Origin: Penelope pileata
Taxonomy: Eukaryota > Chordata > Aves > Galliformes > Cracidae
DNA length: 64,000 nucleotides
Assembly (NCBI GenBank): GCA_013396635.1
Contig: WBMW01005650.1
Span: 1,973,308-2,037,307, forward strand
Reading direction: 5' to 3'
Part shown: in pieces, positions 14,259-26,400 of the stretch
How the letters are laid out: the number at the start of each line of letters is the position of its first letter
Numbering within the stretch: position 1 is the stretch's first letter
Made by a program: the position numbers and the translations under genes
Notes under the pieces: model-generated
The model's database searches: none
What the model saw: the letters and a program-made list of their open reading frames with translations, nothing else
Told to the model about the DNA's origin: nothing

Positions 14259-14960
14259 CTTTTATAAAAAACATCAAATTAATCTTTCTACAAAATGCAT
14301 GACATTGAAGATGCCAAAACAGAGACCTTACTCAGCTTTCTAGAGCTGGCAGATTACTTAAAGTTTGGTCACCTGCTCATCTCCCAGTTAAATCTTACAA
14401 CACCAAGATTCTCAAAGAGACTGTACCTCAGCATCAGAGAAGTTTATGGTGGGCAAAACTGTGGTATTCAGGGGTTCTGGAATTTTTTTTTCAGTAACCC
14501 ACATATTTCCTCGCAGTCCAAATACTCTTTGCATGTGAGAGGATTCATTGCTAAAATTCGGGTGTAAATACACTGTAAATATTTAGCAAAGTGTAGTAAG
14601 TTGTCTAGTTAATATGCTGGCAAAGAGCTGCTGGCTCTGACTGCTGTCTAAACAGAGATATCTAAGCAGCTGGAGCCGAGCAGGCAGGAGCAAGTTCTGC
14701 TGTCTGAAGGGAGATTTTTACCCACAAGTGTTTGCCAGCAAGGCCCCCCCCGGCTCCCAGAGCACCAACATAGTTTGGACCAGTCTCGAGCTGCACATAA
14801 GAAAAATTAGCAACCAGCTGTTGTCTAAAGGGGTTTGGACTGTACCCTTGGAACAAGTAGGGAGCAAACAGTTCAAAGGCATGGAGAAACCAACAGGTAT
14901 TGAAGCTTCCCAAAGATAACAGTGATCTTTGATATGGAGAGATTTTCGCCCTGTTCAAAC

Positions 14961-15007
14961 TGCTTATATGATAAGCATGATAATGATCACACAATATGAT
15001 CATTATC
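14961..15007. repeat. Two adjacent perfect inverted repeats
   Basis: TGCTTAT/ATAAGCA (7-base arms, 3-base loop, 14961-14977) is followed by GATAATGATCA/TGATCATTATC (11-base arms, 7-base loop, 14979-15007). Confidence 0.7.
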
Positions 15008-17452
15008 TTACATGACAACCCACGGGGAAACCAGTTTGTCAATGTAAATCTTTAGACAATTGACTTAAATTCTTCAGTGTTAAAAATCAAAATACTGCAC
15101 CAGGAATTCATTGCATGCAGGAACATACATTAAGAACGAGACACAACCCACGCTACACTAGCACTTCAATGAGTCAGTCAGGATCAGTCCTGCAGTGGCT
15201 GTCCATTGTTGCTAGCAATAGCAGCACTGCTTCCACCAGACACATTGCTGCTTGCCAAAGAGCAGAGGAGAGAGGACTTTTCCACATCACCCCAGAGCAA
15301 GACGAAGCAGAGGCTCTGGGGAACCAGTGCCCACAGTGGCTCCAGGAATAGGAGCCCCTCAGACCTCAACATATCAGCAACCACAGGCAAACCCTCTTTC
15401 ATCAGCCCTGTTTTCTCTCCTTACCAGCTCTACACTGCCAAAACAAAGTGTCCTCCTAAGCCAGCTGAGCAGCATGAAGTAGGAAGAGAAAACTGAGGGC
15501 AATTCTTATGCCTACTTCCAAGGTATACCAGAATATTGTGCAAATGTTTACGTGGGAGATAAAGAGACATCTGGCACTTTTAAACCAATTCTCCGGAAGT
15601 GGTTGGACCAAACGTTTCCTGCAGGTGCTGGGCATTTGCTCTGCAGTCAGGTACAAGGAGGGCTGCAAGAACTGCCTCTCAAATCACATGGGCAGGAGTC
15701 ATCCCCATGACCCTCTCCTCCTGAACAGAACTCACCTCTCCAGGCATCAATCTTCTGAAAGAGAGGCAGCAGGATGCTGCCACTGCATATTGCAGCTAAA
15801 AGGCTCAGATAACTTCAGGGTGCACATCCACATTCCTCCCTTCATTGTGGAAGAAATCTGGCAACTCACAATACTTTCAAGGGACTTCAAACCAAACCAA
15901 AAATAAAAAATAAAAATAAAAAAACCCTCAGCACTGGTCAGGGCACAGCCTGTCCCAGAGCAGGACTTGTGTCTGCCTCCATTGCACATACCCAGCTTGC
16001 TAGGCTTTAGCTTTAAGCTCTGCCTAGTGCATGGCACATCCATCACATTGCCCTCGGTCATGCTTAGGCACCCTTTGCTGCTGGATGCTCAAATTTAGCT
16101 GACACTGCTGCAGTTCAGCTGCTGTGTTGCTACCCCTTGGACACGGCCATTCATTACGGAGCACATGAGCCTGTCACCACGTCCCATTTGCTCCTCCACG
16201 CCATATGTTAAACCAGTAGGCTGAGCAGAATCATTTATCTTCTTGGGTTTAGCACCTACCTTTATTTATTATTATCATTAGCCTTTTCCTGTCCTTGAGA
16301 ATGCTTGAAAACGCAGAGGGAGTGATGGCATGGCCCAAAGCGATGTTTTCAAGTCACTGTTGTGATCAGGTGTCATTTTTTCTTTTGTTTCTTCTTTCAA
16401 GAACGGTACTTTCTGCTCAAACATTTAAGGCAACACATTTGCAATCACAGTGACAGCATTTGGAGTGAAGGGATATACATAGCATTATATTATTGCACAA
16501 ATATGGAATTCTGAAGAGACCACGAAGGAGCTAACTCCCAACATGAACTTTTAGCGTGATGCTTCATGATAAAACATTTCTGAAAATGTTAAGATTTTAA
16601 GCCTCTTATTCCCTTAATTCATCTATGCCCAGCATGCAACGTGATTACATTGCTGTATATACATTAAAACACAGTAATTATATCTTATTTGCTCTGCTTT
16701 TCCCCATTCATCTTTTTAATTAAATTAGCTCTTCAAGGATTTTGTCCTTCAGGCAGTGAATTGAGTTTGTTTGAGAAATTAAAGGCATTAAGATGCTTTC
16801 CGAGATACGCAGAAGCAATAACAGTGATTTCTAATGCTTACTCTGAAAAGGTAAGATTCTCCCCCACAGCAGAGGAATAAATCACCTTTGGGTCACTCTC
16901 AGTCAGATGCACATCTCGTTTGCTTTGCTTTCTGTATCATGCACGCAACAGAGATTTCCACATATGTTGGTAGGTCGATGTCAGCCCTTATAGCTGACAG
17001 TGCATGCCCACAGGAAACCTGGGACAGATGACTTCTACTCTCCCAGATTGCTGCAATGGAAATTACTATGGCTAAAGGGCAATACATTTTTTCCCCATTA
17101 TGACAAGTACAGTGTGATTTTCTCTCCCCCAAACAGAGAGCAAATAAGCAAGTGCTGCCAGACTTGTGTGGGCTGCATGGGAATGCTGCTGTGCCTTGTC
17201 CCACAGCCAGCATCCCCTCCCAGGCACACAGGAACACAGGACAAGGCCCTCCCATTACCACCCAAAGCCAACAAGAGCTGGGAGCATCGCTGAGCTGCTA
17301 CTCCATCCTTGCTGTCACCCCCGGTGTCACCACAGGTCTCAGGGCGTTGTGGGTTGGAATGCCACCAGACCGAGTAACACTAGAAGGGCTTTGATGTGGG
17401 TGATTTTATAACCATTCAGTCTCTTAAATAGTGCTTTTTAAAGTCAAGTGCT

Positions 17453-17492
17453 GGAGGAGGTGGTGGAGGAGGTGGGGAGGAAGGCAGGCAGG
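17453..17492 (+). repeat. GGA/GGT-rich purine tract
   Basis: GGAGGAGGTGGTGGAGGAGG and following G runs. It could form a G-quadruplex. No gene is seen beside it. Confidence 0.55.
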
Positions 17493-20400
17493 TTACCATG
17501 ACCCGGAGCACGACATGCCAGCAGAGCTGAACCTGCCTGAACCCATTTCCTGAGCATCACCCTGCTGCCTTCCTCAGCTTCTGCTGCTGTCATTTATACT
17601 TATCGCCCCCATTTGGGTTTTAGATCTTTCCCTCTCACATCCCTTGATCTTTGTTTCATCTCTCAACTCTTATTTTGCAATCTGAAACGTGTGCTTTTAT
17701 GCCACGAGGGCAAAGCCCCAAGCCCAGCTGGGCTGTCAGGGTGGGTGGAAACTTAGGTGGAACATGAAACCTTCAGATAAAAATTAATCGAATTAAGAGG
17801 CCGCTTCTGAGGAAGCAGGAAGAACTATAGACTTCACATTTCACACGGCTCTCTGTGTACCAGACCAGCAGCAAAGGCTGAGCTGGCTCCCCCAGGGTCT
17901 GAGGGCCGTCCTTTGCCCACGGAGCCATCCCGACTGGTCTCACTCACACCACCTGGCAAGATCAAAACACTTCTCTCACAGGAAGAGTTTCCAGCTTGTT
18001 CAGTGTTCTTTCCAAAGTTAAAGACAACAAGATGAACAGGCATCTAGGCTTAGATTGTTTAACCTACAGACCCCAGGCATTAAACCTGTGTAGGCTATCT
18101 GTATTATTATAATTACTTCAATACAGGCTGTTAATCCAGATTCATCACTTCAGGTTACAATGACCTACACAACATGCTCAAAACCAGATTATCCTATTAA
18201 ACATGTTGAAAATTTGCCTCCTGTTGTGAAACGTCAGTGATGTTTATGATTTGGGCATGCTTTAAAAACAAAAGCAGTTACCTCTCTTACAATGGTAAAA
18301 GCCCACAGCCTCGAGGTTGCCACAACACACATACAGGTGAATGGCAATCGCCCTCATCCTCAGGCTGGATGACAAAGGCAAGGGCTGCTGAACACTGCCT
18401 GCATACCAGGGAGCACCACGTCAGCTGACGAGTTTCAGCAGGAATGATCACACCTCGGGCATCACAGGAGTCAATGCATTGGGTGGTTCCTGGCAGTGGC
18501 ACTACTTTCCATTTATTTATCCTAGTATTTTCAAGCAATGGGAAAGAACAAAAGATTGATTCCTGTTAATCCGAATGCCACCTTGCAAGAGCCAAGATCT
18601 GTTGTTTGGACACATTTCCTCTGAAGCTCACATTAACTTTCTTTCCAAGCAAGTCTTTCTGAGCATTCCTAGAAATGCAATTACTCTGTGCTGCTTGGTT
18701 GTTGCATCATTTTGGGAGTCCAGCTGCCTTCCAAACCACAGCCATAAAGAGGCTAAATCAAGCAAAACATTTCCCAGAAAGGAGCCCAGAACCACTCTCT
18801 TTAGGAAATACTGCCAAACTCCTATTTTTGTCCCAAACGTGCTGTAAATGTGACTGGAGTTCCCAAGGACTCATGTACGCAGATGGGTGCTGACAGCCAG
18901 ACGCAAAACCAAAATGGGTCACATTTTCTTCACTTGAATTAGTTTACATCTGCAATGCTGTGCCCAGACTAGTTGGTTCACAGCAAAAATGGTTTAATTT
19001 GTTTTGATATCACCGAGACCTGAGAGTTTCCTGGAAGCATCCTCTTGAATACATAGCAAGAGTCATTGTGACTTTTCTTATGCAACCGTAAGCAAAAACA
19101 ACCTCATACGTGCCAGGGCACTCGCTCATAGGAACTTGGAAGTCATCCCCTCTCTTCTCAGGAGAGCAGGAAGTCAAACTGGCAAAAACTGGAGATTTCT
19201 CTGACCTCCACGTACATCTTCTGGTATGAAGTTATTCTAGCTGTCATGCAAATTTAAAATCACTCAGTTTAGAAGTAACTAAGCTTTTGATCCCTGACAT
19301 TAAATCAAAAAAAAAAAAAGTGCACCCCCCTCCCCACCTTATTTCTGTGTTTGGCCTCTACTAATAAAAATTTGGCTTTGGGATTATTATAGATAGATGT
19401 TATATTACAGTTACGGCTTTGGTGCAAACCACAAAGTTGTGCATAAAGTTTACCAAGGCAAGAGCATAAGATGGCCAGATGTGGAAGGTCTGCTCACCCT
19501 CTCACTGTGCAGAGCTTGAAAACACTTTTAGGATTTATTCCTGTCCCCGTGTGAGCTAACAACCCTCAGTGAGCCAGAGCTCCCTGCTCTGGGGGAATAA
19601 AACACCAGTTGTACCCAACCCAAAATCCCTCATTTGAATACCAGAACTCCCTAATTCTTTCACAGCTGCTTTCCTCACCTCCAGCCACATAGACAGTCCC
19701 ACACGTTAAAGCTCCTGAGGATGCAGAGATGGTCCTCCAGCAGGTGGCCACCAAAACCCACCCAGCACAGTTTTTTCCCCATAACACGACCAGAAAAATG
19801 CCCCATATTTCACTGCTCTTCCCCAGCTTGCAATGCAAGACTAGGAGCACACATCAGACACAGCTGTCATCAGGGGGCCCATAAAGAGGACACAAGGAAC
19901 CAGAATAAAGAAGTCATAAAAAAAAGACTTTATAACCCACCTTTTGTTTCACCAGTGCTGCATGCCTTAAAACCAATTGCTCGCATTAAGCAAGAACAGA
20001 TGTGAGCCAGAGTAATAAATGCAGACAAGGAAAGTGGGAGCCAGGGATTTGCTTGGTAAGCATCAGACAGCATTTACTCCTTGCTCACAACCTGCATTCC
20101 AGAGGCTAGAGCTGAGGGATGTGTATGAAATCTGTTTTTTCAATCATGATTTCTGCAGCACATAACTCCCTTTAATCTATACACATGGGGTTTTTAATAT
20201 ATACATACTTGATTGGAAAGTGACATTTCAGAGTTATTTATCAGCCCCTCTGTAGCACTACAGCCAAATTCTTCAGTTTTCAGATGCTTTTCATTACTGG
20301 TCTTTGAAAACAGGCCCAAATTATGGTGGTTTATTTAAGTTTCCACTCTTAGAACCGAACATCCATTCCTCGCACTCAAAAACAGTTTTTTTAGACCAGT

Positions 20401-22756
20401 CTTGTAAGCCTCAACACTGATCCTTGAGAGCAGGAGCTAGCATCACCTTTAATATAGATGTGACCACATTGGCCACAAACTCCCATAGCTTGTTCTCCTG
20501 TTCTCACAGCCATCAGACTTTTTCAGCTTGGATTATTTGCAATTTATGCCATTAGCAAAAGAAAAATCACCTTTAATATTGCAATCTGTTAAATGACAGA
20601 TAATTCAATTATGTGTTAGAACAGAATTATCTTTAAAACACAAAGATCTCTTTAGGAATGAAGCACCAACCTTTGACACCACAATCATCTGAGACTTTCT
20701 GAAGGATCTTCATCATTAGATGAAGAGGTATAAAATAGCTATTTAGAATTTAAGTTTCCTGGGAAATAAAAGTTAAAATTATTTTAAAATAAAAATCAAA
20801 TCTTCTGTGTAAATGCCTGGTCTAATGTAGCTGTAACACGCAAGATAATACTTCTATTAGGGAAGTGAAGGAGAGAAAAAATTACATTTTGTAACTAGTG
20901 TCAAATTATACAGTGGTGATTAAAGATGACTGTGAAGATTGCCACATAAAACAATGAACTGGCTGCTAAAAGGAGTTTTGTTAGTTAGCACCTAAGAGGC
21001 AAAATTCCAGCCAACCTAAATTACAGCTGAACCGGATGCCAAGTGGAAAACCACCACCTCCATCCAAGACCAAGATGAGACAACCTGTCAGTTCCCTCAC
21101 CCTGAAGGCAGCCAGAATTCAGCTCTGCACCCACCTTCCCTTTCAGCTCACAGCAAGCTGCCCTCAAACCATTTGGGACTGCTTTCTGCCCCCCAAAAAA
21201 AAAGACACCAATCACCATTTTGTCCCTCTGCCCTGGAGAAGATGCCAGGCTGCTTTCCTATATACTCGAGGCCAGCCCCAGAAGGGAAGGGAGCAGCCTC
21301 GCTGGCTGTAGTGCTGGTCCCCAGTAGTGTAAAAGCTCACAACAGAACCAAAACAAGTCAGAACAAATCAGTTTTATTATACACCTTTGCTGACAAATAA
21401 AAAGTTTTGTGAAATAAGTAAAAGGTAGAAATTGGCAGGGAGATTGAAATAGTCACAGGCTTCCTGAGACAAAAACATTTCTAGTCATGTTTTCCTTCAA
21501 AGGATGGCAAAAGTCTGCAAGGAGGACTGATATAAACCCACAAGGAGAAAAACCTCCATAGAAAAACAATAAGAGAATGAACAAGACAGCAGGATTTCCA
21601 AACAGACAAATGGAAATTGTGACTCAGCTCTGCAGAGCATCCTCTGAACACATACAGAGCCTTGTATTGCTGTAGAAGGTACACTGGAGGAGACAGAAGA
21701 AATATTACAGGTGCAAATTCAGCTGAATTTTGATGAGAACTGTGTAACATGAGCAGGATTAGGACAGAAGACTATAATGTGGTCTGAAGGGATGGGAAAA
21801 GTGCACCTGCATTGAAAGTCTAGAAGCTAAGTCTCCCCTTCCCATCATGATGTGAAAGGAAATAAAGCAAGATACAGGTGGAAAAAACAGGGAACTCAGG
21901 GGATGAGGCTTTTTCAAAACATCACAACGTTCCAAAACCAGGTAATGCTAGAAAAGGGAAGAGGTAGGAAAACACAGGAGCACTGTTCAACTTTGGGTGT
22001 TGGTGAGGGTTCAATAGAACAGAGAGGAGGGACAAGGGGCAGAGAGGCACCTGGTACCAAGAATGAATTCAAGGGAAAGAAGTGACCAAAAGCACAAGAC
22101 TCACGGGACAATGAGCAATAGCATACACTTAAGCCACAAAGGTAAGAGCAAAAACTGGTCAGATGATGATGCCAAAGAAGACCTGACGTGACTGATCTTA
22201 GAGGAATAGCTACAAACTCTACTAAAACATAGGGGAAAGAAAAAAAAACCCACAGGAAAATGTTTAGAAAAAGGAGCAAAATCAATTTTTCATCAACCCA
22301 AAACTGAATAAAGTATTGCATAGAGAGCAGAAGTGAGATCAGTTTACTAATGATTACAAGTAAAAAAGCATAATTATATACAGGCGAAATAGAGGGACCG
22401 AGACAGTGACATGGAATTAGCAGCCAATATAGTTCATACAAATAGTTATTTTTTTCCTCATAATACTGTAGGAAAGAGATGGTTGGCTTCTTGGTGAAGG
22501 TCTTCATCCGTCTTTGTTCATTTTTTCCTCAACTTATGTTGCCTAGTCCAGCAGAAAGGATACACCATAAACATCATAACAATACTTCACAAAACTTGGT
22601 GAATAAAGAGTCAATCATTTGAGGTCCAACAGCAAGAGAACCATAAAAAGTACAGGGCTGAAGCTGCAGTGAGAAGGATTTATATTAAACATTTAAGTCT
22701 TTCTAGCGATAGGAATATGCAGCTTTTAATGTTTAGGAAGGTTATGAACTAAAAGA

Positions 22757-22762
22757 TTTATT
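22757..22762 (-). terminator. HSD17B2: AATAAA polyadenylation signal of HSD17B2
   Basis: This is the first canonical AATAAA on the minus strand after the stop codon. It would give a 3' UTR of about 340 bases ending near 22740. A further AATAAA at about 21370-21375 would give a longer form. Confidence 0.55.
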
Positions 22763-23085
22763 AAAAAGCAGGCTAGATATCTGTCCATGTGTTGGTAGTG
22801 CTTTCTGAAGCAGATAGGAGTTATACAGCCTCGTGAGATCCTTACACTGAAGGCAAACAGGGAAACATCGCAGTTGCCACAAATAGGCCATGCCTGCAGG
22901 GAGTTCTCTCTGTTTATCCACTGCTTTCCCTCAACGCTTCTCTTAAAGGATTTCACTCCACCCACAAGGCAACACCAATTCAGTGTACCTAAGGCAGCAT
23001 CTTAGGCATATCAATGACCAGCAGTGTCTTAGAGCTTTTCCCCCTCCAGTGATCTCATCAAGTACAACAGATGCCGATGGATACC

Positions 23086-23444
23086 TTAGAGATCCTCGTT
23101 CTCATCTTTTGATGCTCTCAACGCCCTCGGGACGGACTCAGGACCCAGCGACCTACTGACTAAGAAGTCATAGAACCAGAGCGGGAAGTAGCAGAAGATG
23201 CAGAGGAGCACGTAGGCCCCTTTGCCAGGGGTGTACAAGCCGTGCGGCCGCTTGGCCAGCAGCGCATGCAGGATGGAGCTCAGCACCGGGGAGAGGTCGG
23301 CGTTGCAGTACGCGGGGATGTGCAGCAGGTAGCTCTTCAGCCCCAGGAGATAGTCCCTGCCGTAGTCCTGGCGCACGTCCACTGAGAGGTGCTCCACCAG
23401 CTCCTTCTCCTGCTTCAGCCACAGCTCAGATGTGCCTTGGATAC
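23086..23444 (-). CDS. HSD17B2: HSD17B2 coding exon 5 (C-terminus and stop)
   Basis: The acceptor CTGCAG|GT completes Gly266 and opens IQGTSELWLKQEKELVEHL. The exon continues through HIPAYCNADLSPVLSS and a hydrophobic stretch (YVLLCIFCYFPLWFYDFLVS), then ends in an acidic tail SKDENEDL before the stop at 23088-23086. The open frame extends upstream of the acceptor into a CR1 fragment, but that extension is intronic. Confidence 0.94.
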
Positions 23445-26400
23445 CTGCAGCAATGTTACGGTTGAAAGTGAGTTTGGGATTGATTAAGAAGAAACCAAGC
23501 AGTGATGAGTAGGCAATAGCGGCAGCTGGCAATCCTGCCTGCAGCAGGGGGGTTGGAACTTCATGATCCTTGAGGTCCCTTCCAACCCAAGCCATTCCAT
23601 GACTCAATACACCGCTCCCCACTGAGTCCTGACTCACAGTTATTCTGAATAGAAGGAAAAGTCTTCCGTCCATTCCTTCCTTTCCTTCCACCAGGAATAG
23701 AAGGAAAAAAGTCACAAAGCACGGGCTAGAAAAAAAAGCATGGAGTTGATATACGATTTTGTTACCAGCCCTACTCAGAGAGCTTGGCCAAGTGCCTCTC
23801 ATGAGGGATGCTGGTATTTCAATAAGCAGTTTCACGAACAATGAGGCTTGTGTTAGATCAGATCAAAAAATGAAATAAAAAACACAGCCCTTATTTTCAT
23901 TACAAGCAGGAATGAAAGCAGTGGCTTTCCACTGCATTTATTGCACAACTCATGAATTAGGCAATGCAAATAAAGACAAATCTTGAAATAAATATTTACA
24001 TCTCCACTACTGGGACTTGTTTAGGCATGTGAAGTTTTCACCCAGAAGTCTGGCAATAGCACAGCTGATTCCCGAAGGTAAAAGCCTGGGGAGGTACCAC
24101 AGACACTGTCAGAGCCCAGCACTCCACAGGCACACAGGAGGGGAGGCATTCACGGGAGAGGGGTTTTATGGAAGAAACACACATTTTGCTTTTCACTGGC
24201 ATAGGAGTTCTATAGGTCTATGAAGTCACCAGGATTTTGAGCAGGCAGCACTGGGACTTTTTTAAACAAGCTAGAACAGCAGGAAGATACAGACTGATTG
24301 TGAAGGCAAATTGTGCCCTACCACCTGAAGGTATCACAAAATACACTGTTCTCTAATGCAGACCTTTGGCCAAACGCTGCCTGGACCAAAGCAAAGAGCT
24401 CAGCCCTCTGCCCAGGAACAAAGCTCTGCTTGTAAGGCAGAGACATGGAGACCTGGAGGACAGCAACACTGAAGGAAATGCAGATCTTCATTTCTGTAAT
24501 CATCTTGAGGAATGGGAAAGTGCTGAGAGTCATTCAGGGCTCTTCTTGAGCACATGGGACTGCAGGGGAAGAGGCAAGGCAAGAACTATCCAAAATGTCA
24601 AACACCAACCTGTTCTGAAGCCTGATGGATGAATTGCAGCAACTTTGATTCCCCATTTGGAAAGCTCCTGCCTCATTACTCCAGAAAACATGGACAGAGC
24701 TGCCTTTGATGCTCCATATGCAGCATACCTTGGTAGTGGAATGCCTCCTGCAGGAGCAATATAAACATGCTAAAGCTCAGTGTCGGCTCTTTCCAGCCTT
24801 TATTTCAGTGATTTAGAAGGAAGATTATAGCACAACCAGAATTATGTGGCTCTCATCGAGGTTAAAGACAAGTCAGTGAGAATTTTTTTTTTTTTAAACC
24901 TCCAGAAAGAGAAGTGTGAGCTGTAAATTAGCAGTTGCTTATAGCAGTTATATTTGGTAACACCCTATAAGATATCTTTCATGGCAGAAAACAAAGTGTA
25001 TTGCATTTCAGGGTAAAGACTGCTGCAAATTACAACAGCTGGTTTCCAAAACACAGATAATGTTTTACTTCATATAAACAGTGAAAGGAGAGCTTAATAC
25101 TGCTGTTCCTGTTGTCACTAACATCCATTTCTAGCTCCTATCATAAACCACAGTTAGAATAATCTCAATTCTAACTTTACAAAGTCAACCCATGTTCCAG
25201 TTCCTCCAGTATGTGACAGAAAGACCAGAGACAACAAAACAAGAGCGGGGAAATTCTGTGGGCAAATGTGTCACCCTGGGGCATGGCTGCAGCTCACAAG
25301 TCGCCAGCATCTGCCATGAAAGCAGGTCCCAACCTCTTCAATGCATTTGTTCAGCTGGAAGAGGCAGAAAGCAGCTAGGATTTTAGGTGATTTTAAAATA
25401 AACCCATGTTTACAAGTGTTTCCAGAAAAGAAGGTATCTTCCAAATACAGAGATTTCCTCTGCTCTAAAAACAAGAGAACTGTCATCGCTTCAGTTTTAA
25501 AGAAACCCAAAGATGCTTTGATTTGATATGACAGCCTGCTCAGCCCCTTTCAGCACAGGGCTGGTGTTATCACCAGAGCACTACAGCCAACGTGGGGCAG
25601 GAGGGACCCGCATGGGCATCCTTTCTCCTCAGGCACATCACTCTTGCCTGCACAGGCAGTCCAGCACATCCTCCATGTCAAACATAGCATTTCTGTCTCA
25701 GTGTATTCAAAGCTTTTAAAAGAAAACACTTCAAAATAGGAGAATTTTCTGGTAAGCCACTGGTGCCATTTGCTGGGTTTTGTATCTTGGCTGTTGCAGT
25801 ACCACAAGAGCTTCACGTGCAGAATCATTCCTTCAAAGAAGTCAAGCCAATCATACGTTAATTTTTCTCCCATATGCATCTGAAAAAACTCAGAGTTTCA
25901 ATTGGTTTAAGCTAATTGAATCACATATGCTCTCCCTCTGAGGTCAGGCTAACCTCAACTCCAGTTAATTTAGCTCTATGCAGGCAGGAATAGGCTCAGC
26001 ACAATGAGACCTCACTAACTTTTCCGCTAATGTTTTACCAAAGGACCCACAGACCTCACATTAAGAGGAAGCTATTTACCCAAATCAGAACATCTGCAAA
26101 CACCTATAGTTTAAGCAAGGTCATTATTAACTCCTCTACCAGCAAATTATTCAACACAGGGAAGCTCTCTGTTGATCCCTGCAAGACATCTTGGAGACTC
26201 ATGCCAAGAATCAAGACATCTGCCTCAGAACACCCGACATGTGAGCTTCACTTGAGTGCTCAGAAAACAGGTCTGTCCTCTGCCTCTGTGCTTGCAAGGG
26301 CTGGTGAGCAGAGCACTACTGGAATGGTCTCTTTTTAAGAAAAATGAAAATTAAAAAAAAATAAAGACTTCTAAGCAATGACGATGGGTGTGAAGGTACA

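Larger units (their letters stand above)
14259..22740. other. Intergenic, downstream of HSD17B2 (near part)
   Basis: AT-rich DNA with inverted repeats near 14961, AAAAT-type runs near 15900 and the purine tract near 17453. The longest frame (197 codons, minus, 21914-22507) is hydrophobic because the plus strand is A-rich, and does not look like a real protein. Confidence 0.6.

Noticed and set aside
21914..22507. 197-codon hydrophobic frame on minus
   Set aside because: Lies beyond the likely HSD17B2 polyadenylation signal. The Leu/Phe/Ser-rich content follows from an A-rich plus strand; no family resemblance.
1..22740. Possible MPHOSPH6 exons expected from synteny
   Set aside because: I looked for its C-terminal coding pattern on the plus strand and found nothing convincing; the gene is probably further left.
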